Source: Heterostelium album PN500 (lineage: Eukaryota; Evosea; Eumycetozoa; Acytosteliales; Acytosteliaceae). From it: 64,000 nt of DNA. Location of the stretch: the NCBI RefSeq assembly GCF_000004825.1, contig NW_008805064.1, positions 2,108,001 to 2,172,000 of the forward strand, given 5' to 3'. The translations under genes and the position numbers were made by a program. The notes under the pieces are model-generated. The model worked only from the letters and a program-made list of their open reading frames with translations, had not been told where the DNA came from and did no database searches. Below are positions 24,231 through 36,352 of the stretch, piece after piece; position 1 is the first letter of the stretch; the number at the start of each line of letters is the position of its first letter.

Positions 24231-24481
24231 ATGATGAAGTGTAGAAAATGTGATGCTATCCATCAGAGAATGACCTGTGATCAGTACGTAGACATGAAAT
24301 TTGAAGAATACTGTTCAACAATGAATTTTAAAAAGGTATGTAAAAAAAAAAACAAATTATATTATTATTTCTTATTTATCTATATTTTTTATTTTGAAAG
24401 TGTCCATCATGTAAAATAACTATAGAAAAAGTTTCTGGGTGTAATCAAGTTGTATGCTTTATATGTAAATCTGATTTGTAA
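24231..24481 (+). pseudogene. Truncated RBR ligase copy (IBR end plus RING2 start)
   Basis: Two exon-like pieces, 24231-24335 and 24401-24481, are joined by a phase-0 intron at the same place as in the upstream RBR gene. They read MMKCRKCDAIHQRMTCDQY...FKK, then CPSCKITIEKVSGCNQVVC and FICKSDL-stop. This matches the IBR end and RING2, including the Cys equivalent to the catalytic one (GCNQV), but the final CxxC pair and everything before the IBR are missing. Either it is a relic of a tandem duplication or a 61-residue gene; I favour a relic. Confidence 0.6.
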
Positions 24482-24892
24482 GTTTTTTTAAAAAAACAAA
24501 ATATATTTAAATAATCTTTACTTATACTTTAAAATATAAAAAAAGTAAATATAATTTAGTTTAATATATTATAAAAGGAAAATTTCAATTCTTTAATAAT
24601 TCCTGTATTTTTATGAAAAAAAATAAAGAGTTTAAAATAACTAAATAAAAAAGGATAATTTTTAAAAAAATTAAAAAAAAAAATAAAAAATCAACTTCGT
24701 CAAAACGACAACAAAATTTTTGATTAGATTAATATAACTTTACTTGATTGATATTTTTAATTAGAATCAAACGATCAAAGTTTAGTACACTTAAATAACA
24801 ACAATATATAAAATAGATAATATTATAATTCATTAAAAGAAAGAAAAAAAGAAAGAAAGAAAAATAAGTAAATAAAAGTAATAAAAGTAAAG
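24482..24892. other. Spacer upstream of efl1
   Basis: 411 bp of strongly AT-rich DNA with a GAAA/AAAG-rich purine run just before the efl1 ATG. No gene is seen. Confidence 0.5.
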
Positions 24893-27800
24893 ATGCCTTT
24901 TTCAAATATATCACCTGCATTATTATCTTCATTACAATCATTTACATCTAATATAAGAAATATTTGTGTATTGGCACATGTTGATCATGGTATGTTAAAA
25001 TATTAATATATATGTATTTATAATATGATCAATAATTGAAACTAACTAAACACTTACTACATTATAATGTAAAGGTAAAACAACATTGTCAGATTGTTTA
25101 ATTTCATCGAATGGTATCATATCACAACATATGGCAGGAAAGCTAAGATATCTTGATTTTCTCGAGGATGAACAGGAACGTGAGATCACAATGAAAGCAA
25201 GCTCAATCTCATTGCTCTATCAGGAGGAACAAAAGAACTACTTGGTGAATCTAATCGATTCGCCAGGTCACGTCGATTTCTCGAGTGAAGTGTCTACCGC
25301 AGTGAGAATTACAGACGGTGCATTGGTGCTGGTCGATGCCATCGAGGGTGTCTGCATCCAGACACACGCAGTGCTGCGACAGGCCTATCAAGAACGTGTC
25401 AGACCGTGTTTGGTCATCAACAAGATCGATCGTCTCATCACAGAGGTCAATATGACACCGCTCGAAGCATACCAACACATTAAAAAAGTGATCGAACAGG
25501 TCAACGCTATCACAGGTACACTCAGCTCAGAGGAGATCATTCTCAAAGAGATATTCGAACATGAACAACAAGGAAAAGAGACAACCGCTGAAGATTCAGC
25601 ATCATCTACTTCGTCAGACTCTCAAAACAACGAAACAACAAACAACAACGATATCGTAGAGGAAGCCGATCTCGAAACCATCGGTTCCGAATATCATTTC
25701 TCGCCAGAGAAAGGAAATGTTGCATTCACAACTGCATTAGATGGATGGGGATTTACAATTAATCAATTTGTTGATCTTTGTCATAAAAGTATGTAAATTA
25801 AGAATCTTATTCTTTATTTTTTTTGGTGACTATATTACCAATTGGTATCTAACTAACACTTTGAAAACCTACTTTTATTTAGAAACTGGAATTAAAAAGA
25901 CAATCTTATCTAAAACATTATGGGGAGATTATTACTATCATCCAAAGGATAAGAAAATCTATAAATCACCAAGAGGTAATCTTACACCAATGTTTGTTAC
26001 ATTCATTTTGAATTCTGTTTGGGAATTACATAAATGTGTTACTCCAGATTACATGTAAGTTGTTAGAACAAAGATTTTGGCGAATGTATCATCCATCTGT
26101 ATGCAACAAAATACTCATTTGTTTTTACTTTAATAATAATATAGTGATAGAGATAGAGTAGATAAAATTATACAAGTTTTAAATATAAAAGTACATCATA
26201 GAGATTTAGCATCGAAAGATCCAAAGGTTGTTTTGCAGGCATTATTACAGTCGTGGTTACCTCTGTCTGATGCTGTGTTATCGATGGTTGTACAGTGCTT
26301 GCCTAATCCAATCGATGGACAACAGAGAAGAATGGAGCGTATTTTCAAACCGGTATCATCACCTAATGTACCGGTGGAGATGAAAGAGAAACAACAACAG
26401 CTGCTGAGAGATACCAAAGATTGTAAGTCTGATGATACCTCAGAGGTTGTTGCCTACGTCGCCAAAGTGTTTGTATCGGACGAGAAGCGTGGTGTCTCTA
26501 CAAACACACATCGTCCAGTGCCACCAAGACGTGTACAACCATCGGCAGTTCCACTGGCACAACGTATGGCACAAGCATCTCTAAATGAAAATAGCGAACA
26601 AAAATCATCTGAACAGCAACCACCAACACCAACTCAACCAACTCAACCAACAACACAAATTTCAAAACCATTAGTACGCAGTCCATTACAATCAATGAAT
26701 AGAAACGTTGGAAGTGATGATAGTGGTGAATTTGTTGCTGTTGTCAGAGTTTTCAGTGGTACTTTAAAGAAAGGACAAAAAGTATTTATCATGGGTCCAA
26801 GATTCGATCCTTTGAATCCAACTCACGATGTCATTGAAATTGAAATCACTCATTTGTATCTGCTTATGGGCAGAAGTTTGGAACCGATCGAAGCTGTGCC
26901 CGCTGGTAATGTATGTGGTGTCGGTGGTGAAGTAGGTAACCTCGTTCTAAAGTCTGCTACAATCTCTACCACTCTCCAATGCCCTCCATTGGTAAGCATG
27001 ATGTTTGTCTCATCACCAATCGTTAAGGTTGCAATCGAGCCAGAGAATATCTTGGATATGCCAAAGTTGGTTCACGGTTTGAAGATGTTGAATCAAGCCG
27101 ATCCACTGGTGGAAGTCTACGTACAAGAGAGTGGTGAACATGTTATTGTAGCAAGTGGTGAGCTGCATCTTGAGCGTTGTATCCGTGACCTAAAAGAGAT
27201 CTTTGCTAAAATCAATGTCAATGTGTCTTCGCCAATCGTGCCTTTCCGTGAGACAATCATTTTGGATGCCAACAAGTCACCTGTCATTACATCGGCAAAC
27301 AGCAGTGACAACCGTTCAGAGTTAATCGTTCAACCAACTGCCAATAGAATGGTCAGAGTCAAAGTTAGAGCTATTCCATTGCCAAAGAACATCAGTGATT
27401 TCCTCGAGAACAATACCAACACAATGAGAGATTTGTTCTTGGGTGGAAAGAAGAAGGACAAGGAATTGGAAAGTGAAAAAGGAAGTAAGAAGGAAGCTGA
27501 AGAGGTAGACAGAGAGGAATTCCAAAAGAAACTACTTGAGGAGTTCACCAAGGCCGGTGAAAGCTGGCCAGAGGAAATTAAGAAGATCTGGGCATTCGGA
27601 CCAAAACATATTGGTCCAAACTTGTTGCTCAATCACATTCCAGGCTATTGCGATAACGATTTCTGGATTCCTGCAATACAGAGAGGTGTGCAGAGTTTGA
27701 AGAAGATGAGACATAGAATGGACGAGGAAGCAGAAGACAAAAAGGAAACAAACGACCAAGAAGATCAAGAAGAAAACGAAAAAGACAGTGAACCAGCGGA

Positions 27801-28518
27801 AGAGACCGAATCCAACTCAGAGTCAGGTGTCACTAAGCTTTTGGAAGGAGAGGAAAAGTTCAAAAAGGTATTCGAGTTGGAAAACAGTATAGTATCCGGT
27901 TTCCAATTAGCTACATTCACAGGTCCACTTTGTGATGAGCCAATGATGGGTGTTTGTATGGTGGTCGAGGATATCGAGTTTGTTGAAGGAAAATATACCG
28001 ACCAATACGGTCCAATCTCTGGACAAATTATCTCTTCGATGAAACAAGCCTGTGTACAAGCATTCCAAGTGAAACCTCAACGTCTCATGGAAGCATTGTA
28101 TCTCTGTGAAATTCAAGTATCGTCTGCGGCCCTCGGTAAGATGTATTCAGTCCTGGCATCAAGAAGAGCTCAGATCATCAAAGAAGGTATGAAAGAAGGT
28201 ACACCTATTTTCTGTATTCAAGCAAGACTCCCAGTTGTTGAGAGTTTCGGTTTCTCACAGCAAATTATGATCAAAACATCTGGATCGGCCAGTACTCAGC
28301 TATTTTTCGATAACTATTGGGAAACTATGGAACAAGACCCTTTCTTCCAACTTTCAACCGAAGAGGAACTTGAGGATCACGGTGTCAATGTAGCAAGTTT
28401 AGGAAACAACATCGCCAGGCAATATATGGACAAGATCAGAAAGAGAAAAGGTTTGGCAGTTGAAGAAAAATTGGTTGTACACGCCGACAAACAAAGAACT
28501 CTAAAGAAAAATAAATAA
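24893..28518 (+). CDS. efl1: Elongation factor-like GTPase 1 (60S subunit maturation)
   Basis: Four exons: 24893-24989, 25075-25788, 25883-26054, 26145-28518; 1118 aa, the usual length for EFL1/Ria1. EFL1 works with SBDS in the cytoplasm to release eIF6 (Tif6) from pre-60S subunits. Visible GTPase motifs: G1 AHVDHGKTTLSD (the first intron splits the Gly codon before the Lys), G3 DSPGHVDF, G4 NKIDRL. EF-G/EF2-like domains II-V follow. Two acidic or Pro/Gln-rich inserts (about residues 165-200 and 415-450) and a charged Lys/Glu insert (about 685-715) are typical of EFL1 rather than EF2, as is the conserved opening [14 protein letters not shown]. The C-terminal end is basic (KQRTLKKNK). It is convergent with the tomosyn-like gene. 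Confidence 0.93.
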
Positions 28519-29253
28519 ACAAACTTCCGCGGATACCCGAATGGAAGATTGTGAAATGTTGACCGTTTTTAATAGAAATAACTGTATTATGCGACATTTT
28601 GCAAGATATATTCAAATCTAGGTTTAGAATTTCAATAATGGTTTTTTATTTAATATTTGTATTTTTTGAATCTTTATTGATAACATTTTATTTGTTTATT
28701 TAAAGTTTGGTATTAAATTTTAGGAATAAGCAATTTGCCGACGATATTGTGATCAACATCTGCAATCTTTTCCTACATTCGATATTATTGTTGTCTAATA
28801 AAAAAAGGAATTGGTGAGCAATGGAATCAACATTTCCAGAGTGATCTTTTATCTTATAGAAGAGAGTTAAGGTATTTATTTCAACATTTCTTGAACATCC
28901 TATAGAGAGTGCCCTGGACAAATTTAAAAGAACTTTGTTTCCAATTTAAAATTTGTTCATTCTTAAAATTTAATAATAAACACTATTAAAATTCTTCTTG
29001 ATAATATATAATTAGTAACTTTTCTTTCTTTTAAAAAAAATCATTAATTTATTAATAATAGAAGAAGTATTACATAAATATAAACACAAACTTTGTATAG
29101 ATAAAATAATATTTATACTAAGACATAGGATACAATTAATGAACAATGTTTTTGCTGGACAAATAGTTCCAATTTAGAATTTTAAAAATAACAATAAAAA
29201 CAATTAAAAAGTTTTGACACAAATTAATATTTATTTTAAACAATTAATCATTA
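28519..29253. other. Convergent spacer with possible LINE relic
   Basis: 735 bp between the 3' ends of efl1 and the tomosyn-like gene. At 28724-28935 the plus strand reads NKQFADDIVINIC, two stops further on TFLEHPIESALDKFKRTLF. These resemble the FADD active-site box and the later YLGxPIG...LD segment of non-LTR reverse transcriptases. The match is short and broken, so it is offered only as a possible relic. Confidence 0.35.
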
Positions 29254-30691
29254 TTAAAACCACGATTCATTAGCCTTTTTTAAATCTTTTGCCATTTGCA
29301 TGAATGAGTGTGAAGCATTTGCCATTTCTGTTGTTTTTTCTTCAAGTTCACTTATCTTCTTACCCCTTTCATTGAGTGAATTGAGAGTTTCTGCCAGTTG
29401 ACTGCTGATTTCCTCTACATAGACTTTTTGTTTGGCTGTTGGGTTGTGTTGAACGGTGCAACCCTCTGAGAAAGTATCTTCAAGCTTGACTGGAGCCTTA
29501 CCAAAGAAGAATTTGGCCAAAGAAGATTGTGCATCCTTTGGTTCTGGAGGAATCTTGATAGTAGGATCAAAGAATTGATAGTGATGACGCTGACTAGATG
29601 GCTGAAGGCACAGGGTGTAGTTGGAATTACTGGTATTTACAAAAATATTACCAATCAGTGTGGCGCATACTAGATTGGCTTTAGATGCTTCAGTTGTATT
29701 TGAAATGGTTGTAGAGTTCATACGGCTAAGATTTTGAAGTGTATAAAACTGAATCTGGTTTGACTGGTCAAAAGTAGCCACAAACTGTTGATCCGATCCA
29801 ATATCTCTGAAAAAGAACGATTTAATAATTGGACACTTGTTCTCTACTTTTTGGAGTCTTTCATGTTGGAGAAGAGCATCATTGGAACTTGATAAAGGCG
29901 CTGAAGATGCAGAGAATAGCGACAATTGTTTAGATGGAACATTGAAAATAAATAATTCCTTATTACTACAAACCAAGAGTATAAGATCTTCTAATCTTAA
30001 AGATGGTGATGGTGGTTTCTGTTGTTGATCTTGTTGACTTGTTTGTTGTTCGGGTGAAGTGGATTGCTGTTGTTGCTGTGTTGGTTGTATTGACATATTT
30101 TCAAAAACAGGTAAATCAATAAATACATATTGAAGAGGTCTACCGTTTTTGTCTAAATAGGAAATCGATTGGATTGCCGATTGTGATGCACGGAAACTTG
30201 TAATTGGTAAAAGTGTTGGTACATCTATTGCTATGATATAACCACTTTCTGTACCGGCATGTAACACTGAGATATCTTCATTGGATCTGAATGGCATGAA
30301 ACAAAGTGACAATGATGTTATAGCTGATACTTTGCCCTCTGAATCTACAAATGGTGATTTCGACATTCCTTTGAAATCAATGATTGAGCTATAAACCGTT
30401 CTGTTAATAGTAACACCAGGAACATTACTATTGTTTGTCAAAGTCAGTGTGAAATGATAGATAATACCACTGGCACTTCCAAGTACAACTCTAACACAAT
30501 TCAACGATTTAAGTGGATTCAAAACAATAGAGGTAATAGCTTGAGGGAATCTCCATTCTGAAACTAATTGACAACCTGCCCATACTGGATCCGGCAATAA
30601 AAGATATACTGGCATTGGTTGAGCTTGCTGTTGTTGAGATGGTGATGTTTCTTGTGGTGGTGAAGGCTGTTGTTGCAGATTCTGTTGTTGC

Positions 30692-30725
<34 letters not shown>

Positions 30726-32803
30726 CTTGCTGTTGATTTACAGTTGAATCTGTTGTGGTTGGTGATGTTGGTTTTTCTTTTGTTTCTTGACTAATTGCTG
30801 TTGAATTTGATGTCGAAAGCTCGTTATTGGCTGGAGCAATTGACGAATTGGATGAGGATAAAGGTGTTGGATATAGAGATTTCTCTATTCTTCTTGGAAT
30901 ATTGGACATGTTATACAGTTGTACTTGACCATCTGCAAAACTAATGACAAGGACAAGGTTGACAATGGAGAATGACATTGCCACTGGATTGGCGGGTATT
31001 CCATCGAGTTTACCAAGTAGTTGGTAGGATTTTGGATCGGTGAAATCCCAGAATTTGATGGTCTGATCGGCGTGGAGTGTAATCATCAGTTGGAATATAC
31101 GACTCTGTTTTATGTTACCTCCAACCACCGGTGATTTACCACTAGCTTGCGATTGGAATGCCTCTACAAGTAGATCTTTGATACTCGATTCACACTCGTA
31201 ACACTCTGCAATCAGTGGTGGACTTGTCGTCAACATATTCTTGAGGTTGAGCTCGTCGAGTGGTGATGGCAACATGATATTATCAAACTTGTAGTGAATC
31301 ACTTCATTCTTGGATAGCACCATGATTGACTGCAACTCTTTAACCGACGGATAAGGCAAATCAATGATCGGTACGAACGAAGTGATATTCTGGCATACTT
31401 GAGACACACCAAGTTTCTGAATTTCCTTGTAACTCTCGCCTTTGATCATTACCAAACAAGCAGATGAATGGAAGTATCCTTTGAATAGTATAATCTTTTT
31501 ATCCTTAGTATAAACTAATTCCAATTGATCTATAGAAACTCTTTCATTAGTTTTACAACTATTATTATTATTGTTGCTGTTGTTATTGATATTGTTAGTT
31601 GTTGTTGTTGTTGATTCATTTGTTTCAGCAACAGTAGGGGTTGTATTATTCAATCCAATAGGTTTGAATATCAACATAGGTTGTTGCTTCGGATAGTCTA
31701 CCATGAATACACAACCATCAAAGAATCCACAAACAAACTTACTACCCTTTCTACTCCAAACAACTTTAGTAACGAATGACTTGAACTGATTGAATATCTT
31801 ATCTACTTTTCTCGATTCATTGTTCCATGATACTATGATACCATTGGAATATCCAATCAATAAGATATTGTTATCAGATGGACAAATATCAATTGCACTT
31901 GGATAAATTGGTGGTTGTTGTTGTTGCTGTTGTTGCTGTTGTTGTTGTTGTCTTTGTGGAAATACATGACTATTATTATTTATAATTAAATTAAATTAAT
32001 ATATCGATATTAATACCACAAGCTAATATATATTAACTTACTCTATTGTAATTTTATAGGATGATAGGAAATGAGATACTATATTGTAGACTTGAATGAT
32101 ACCAGTCTCATCACCAATATAAATAAAGTTACAACCAAAACTGTAGCCAATCGATGTAATTCTACTCTTGAAATTCAATATATTGACCATCTTTAACTCT
32201 TGATAATTCCATTTTTCAATTGAATTTGATGTAACTACAAGTATATTTGGCTATAATTATAATTAGTTAAATATTTCTGATCAGTCGAAATAACTCTGTC
32301 GTTTCTCTAATAATTAAATATTTACATTATCAATTAGAAATATTAACTTTAAAACAGCTGTATTGGCATCCGATTTAAAATGACATTCCATTCCATTCTG
32401 ACCAAAACTAGTTTTGGTATAAATATTAATTAATATTAATTTAAGCTATTAATAAGCTTTAAAACTACAGAATAATACAATCTTAAGGGGGTTCATGATA
32501 TATTTACATTTTAACTAATCCATTGTTGAATCCAACAGCCAATAATCTTTGAACACAATCATAGTGTATTGAAGTTGCATTCTCATACAATCCACAATGA
32601 TATGGCTAGATATATATATATATAATTAGTACTAAAATATGATAATAGTTGAAATGATATCTTTCGTGAATAAATACATTGAAATCATATCTTTGACCAA
32701 ATGTTGACTTTGAAGGTGAAGACGTAGCAGATGACGGTGACGAATTGGGTGAAGGTGATGAATCACCTTTAACTAGTTTCTTTATTGAATTAAATATAGA
32801 CAT
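29254..32803 (-). CDS. Tomosyn/Lgl-like WD40 protein with C-terminal R-SNARE coil
   Basis: Five exons (minus): 32803-32678, 32605-32508, 32407-32326, 32250-32042, 31969-29254; 1076 aa, close to tomosyn (STXBP5) and Lgl lengths. The N-terminal PYHCGLYENATSIHYDCVQR and LLAVGFNNGLVKIFGQNG match the first blades of the Lgl/tomosyn double beta-propeller. WD-type repeats continue to about residue 950, interrupted by poly-Gln tracts (residues about 176-187 and 565-585) and Ser/Thr-rich linkers. The last 60 residues (VEEISSQLAETLNSLNERGK...KISELEEKTTEMANASHSFM) are an R-SNARE-type coiled coil with no TM anchor. Tomosyns compete with synaptobrevin for syntaxin/SNAP-25 and restrain exocytosis; Lgl proteins act in polarity and usually lack the SNARE coil, so tomosyn is the better call. 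It starts with a Ser-rich leader (MSIFNSIKKLVKGDSSPSPN). Confidence 0.87.
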
Positions 32804-33048
32804 TATAAAAAACTTAAAAACTACAAAAATAAATAATGAATGTAAAAAATAACTATTAATATAAAAAATAAAAATGTATTAAGAAGTTGTTCTATGAGAA
32901 AAAATGATACCCCACTACCACCACATCATCAACCAACTAAACCCACAGATCAAAAAAAAAAAAAAAAAAGTAAAAGAAGTTTGTTGTATTTTTTTTTTCT
33001 TTTAAATAAAGTGGCTGTACACAACAACAATATAATTACTTGACTATT

Positions 33049-33219
33049 ATGAGCACAAGCCTTGCGCAGATGAAGCAAGAGAGAACAGATTTACAAAAAG
33101 TGCAGCAGTCTTTTTACTCGACCATTGAAGATCATCAAATTAATACACAGAATAGAAAAGAAAGGGATGAGTACAGCAACAACCGGATTTGTATTACAAT
33201 ATTGTTATTATTACATTGA
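33049..33219 (+). CDS. Possible 56-residue helical protein
   Basis: ATG at 33049 opens MSTSLAQMKQERTDLQKVQQ, continuing SFYSTIEDHQINTQNRKERDE and ending CITILLLLH-stop at 33219. The first 45 residues are charged and likely helical. Base composition is clearly less AT-rich than the flanks, and the codon mix looks coding. It sits between the divergent tomosyn-like start and the convergent VPS36 end, a normal place for a small gene. I do not recognise the family; the Leu-rich end may be read-through past a missed splice site. Confidence 0.38.
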   Translation: MSTSLAQMKQERTDLQKVQQSFYSTIEDHQINTQNRKERDEYSNNRICITILLLLH

Positions 33220-33269
33220 GATTATTTATTTATTTATCCATTCATTTTGATTTGTATTGTTTTGTCTTT

Positions 33270-34647
33270 TTAAATAAATATATTCTCTTGGAATGATATA
33301 CCTTCGATTGTTTCATCACGACATAATCTCTCTAGTTTCTCACATTGTAAAAGCTTCTCTTTGGCAAGATTGAGTGAGATTTGCTGTAGTTTGGAGAGGT
33401 GGAATGCCGTTATGGAACCACCGACCTCCTTGATGAGGTTCAAAATCTCCTGTGCAACTTGATCGTCGCTTTCATCTTTTGATTGGACAACCATCACACC
33501 GGAATCAAACTTGCGCAGTCGCACCGGTAGCTCGAGTTGTTCAAACAGCAGACAGGCACGGTAAAGATCGTCGGGTGATATCAGCTCGATGCCACGCGCA
33601 CGATTGAACAGACAGTAGAGGTCTGCCAATGTGATCATACCACTCGAGAGACTACCGACACCGGTGCCTTTCGACGTCAGAATCTGCTTGCTTACCAGCC
33701 ATTCCGAGAGTTGTTTCGATAGCTCTGTGTGGTAGTGTGATTTCGCTGTCTTCTTGGTTACCGGCACGGCAATACCCATCTCGACGAGGAACTGTCGCAG
33801 TGTGTCTTCGTCGCTACTGTTTGAACCGGCTTGTTGTTGTCGATCGATTGTCGCTTTCAATTGACTGGAGAGTGTAACCATCTCCTTTGCTTTATCCATG
33901 AGTGCACCCAAGTCAGCGAATGCTTCGGTCAGTGCTTTGTCGGTTGCTTCTTGTCGTTGATTCATCTGTTTGATTAATCCACTGATTCCAGCATTGGAAG
34001 TATCGAAATTTGTGTTTACATTGTTTGTTGGTTTGTTATTATTATTATTAAAGAGTGGACTTGATTGTTGTTGTTGTTGTTGTTGCATCTGTTTCTGTTG
34101 TTGAAGTTGTTGTTGCTGTAGTCTTTTAGCTTCTTGTGATTCAAACAACAATTGTTTATATAACCTGTAGAATTCATCTCTTTTCGTTGTACCTGAATGA
34201 AATGATAACTTTATATGTTTACTATTCCTGCATAGAACCGATAACTTTGGTGATGATCCCATACTAAGAAATCCTGCATTCTATATAAAGTTTATTTGTT
34301 TTAGTTACAATGATAATAGTCATAATCATCATGATATTGAGTACATACAATAGATTCTACAGAAACAACAGAATCATGAAATAAACCAATTGAAACATTA
34401 CTGTTATACCAAATGATTCTAACTGATGTTATAGATATTGTTCCTTTTTGATAATTTGTAAGTTGATCTCTATTGTTATTAAATTAATCATTAATAATGT
34501 TTTTGTTTTATGAACATAGTTTTATTTATATATTAAAACATACCCTTCATATATTGATACATTCTCAACGCTTAATACTATTGATTCATTTTCAAATAAA
34601 GTAGGTTGTTTTTTAACATTTAATTGTGCTGAATGAAATGCTTCCAT
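33270..34647 (-). CDS. vps36: ESCRT-II subunit VPS36 (EAP45)
   Basis: Three exons (minus): 34647-34544, 34469-34349, 34280-33270; 411 aa. The N-terminal 110 residues (ENVSIYEG-DQLTNYQKGTISITSVRIIWY...) form the split-PH GLUE domain that binds phosphoinositides and ubiquitin. A poly-Gln/Asn linker follows (about 125-165). The C-terminal half (GLIKQMNQRQEATDKALTEA to the end) matches the conserved winged-helix pair of EAP45, including IELISPDDLYRACLLFEQL and the final SLNLAKEKLLQCEKLERLC. ESCRT-II links ubiquitinated cargo to ESCRT-III on endosomes. No NZF insert is visible in the GLUE domain, unlike yeast Vps36. Confidence 0.92.
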
Positions 34648-35020
34648 TTATCTATATACTATATTCTAAACTATAATAATGCAGTTCATTTAATTAAATT
34701 CAATAATTTGATTAAATTTTAGATTTTTTTTTTAAAAAGTTGTTTAAAAAAAAAGCAATATTTAATTAATTTAACTCATAATCAAAGAATTCTAATAATA
34801 AAGATAAACATTACACCGAGATATTGTTGTTGTTTTCACACCACCACCACCACCACCTAATATAGTTCACCTTTTCAACATCAACCTCACACAATCATAT
34901 TAATTTGCAAAACAATTTAATTTGTTGAACAATTGAAACTACTAATATACTACAGTATCACGATAACCAAAACTATAATTATAACTAAAAATAAAACTAT
35001 AACATTATTAAAAAAAAAAT
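34648..35020. promoter_or_regulatory. Divergent promoter region, vps36 / DeSI-type peptidase
   Basis: 373 bp between two divergent starts. It contains a CCACCA run (ccaccaccaccaccaccacc, about 34838-34857) amid AT-rich DNA and a poly-A stretch just before the peptidase ATG. Confidence 0.4.
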
Positions 35021-36022
35021 ATGAATATTAAAAAGAAAGAAGTAACACCTGAAAAGATTTATTTAAATGTATATGACTTACATCCTGGTATGTATTATGA
35101 TCACTGATGATGATAAAATGATGATGACGATAGATTAATCAAAGAACTAATAATATCAATTGATATTTAAATATTAATTTTAGTGAATAGTTATTTTTAT
35201 TACTTTGGACTAGGTGCTTTTCATTCCGGTGTTGAATTGTATGGATCAGAGTACTCGTTTGGTGGACATGAATATTCTTTTACGGGCGTCTTTGAAATTG
35301 AACCGAGAACTGCTACCGGTGTGATATTTAGAGAGCGATTGCTCATTGGTGAAACTACCAAGTCACGTAGTCAGGTGCAATCGATCGTCGATGCAATCTC
35401 TGATGAATTCACTGGAAACAGCTATCATCCTCTCCAGAGAAACTGCAATTCATTCTCACAGGAATTCGTTTATAGACTCACCGGAAAGAACATACCAAAC
35501 TACATCAACAGACTGGCGTACATCGGTAACTTTTTCAGTTGTCTCATTCCCAATCTATCGTTAAACACACCATCTGCATCATCTCAACAACAACAACAGC
35601 AACAACAGAGAATCGGTGGAACTGGCTCACCCAGTAGTGGAAGTAGCGGAAGTAATAATAGTAGTAATATAAATTCACCACATTTTCCAGGACAAGGTTA
35701 TACTCTTAGTAATCTACCTACACCGCCGCCACTTGAACTCTCTTCGGATGATGATGACGACGAAGATGATGAAACTTCAACACTGAAGAGATCAACGTCA
35801 TCAAGTGAAAAGGAATCATCACTTTCAATGTCATTATCATCATCATCATCTAACTCTTCAGATAACAGCAGTAATAGCAGTGGTAATTCGGAATTAGAAG
35901 AAAGAAGAAAAAAGATGCTACTGGCAGCAAGCAAACGTCAACACCAAGATGATAAAGAAAAACTTTTAACTTCACCAACATCATTGTCGTCGTCATTATC
36001 ATCGACCAATCAGAATTCATAA
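35021..36022 (+). CDS. PPPDE (DeSI-type) thiol isopeptidase with long disordered tail
   Basis: Two exons, 35021-35087 and 35184-36022; 301 aa. The first 150 residues are the PPPDE papain-like fold: VYDLHPVNSYFYYFGLGAFH supplies the catalytic His (GAFHSGVELYGSEYSFGGHE), and NYxPxxRNCNSFSQ-type residues (HPLQRNCNSFSQEFVYRLTG) supply the catalytic Cys. This is the DESI2/PNAS-4 subtype, reported to remove SUMO or ubiquitin. The remaining half is low-complexity: poly-Gln, Ser/Gly/Asn runs, an acidic DDDDDEDDE patch and Ser-rich stretches. The start ATG is followed by a short Lys-rich leader (MNIKKKEVTPEK), and the intron splits the PV junction at phase 1. Confidence 0.88.
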
Positions 36023-36352
36023 CAATTTGTGTGTGTGTGACATACTTTTAAAAAGTGTAAAAATAAATCAAATAATATATTAATAATTATTAACATAATA
36101 TTATAATTATTGTTTATGTTCATAAACAACTTTGCTTGTTGACTTTTTTGTTTGAAAAGTTTTATGTTTGCAAAAACACCCATTTTTCAAATTCAAATAA
36201 ATTACTGGATGGTTAAAAAAACAATTTAATTTAAAATTTTATTTTATTTTTTTGATCAAATAGCAAGCAATCATTTCACTGGTATATGCTTAAAAAAAGA
36301 GTTTCAGACTGAAAAATAAAAGTTTACCATATTACAAATAATTAAATAAAGA
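36023..36352. other. Spacer between the peptidase and the LIM gene
   Basis: 330 bp, AT-rich, carrying the peptidase 3' end and the LIM gene promoter. No other feature is seen. Confidence 0.5.
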
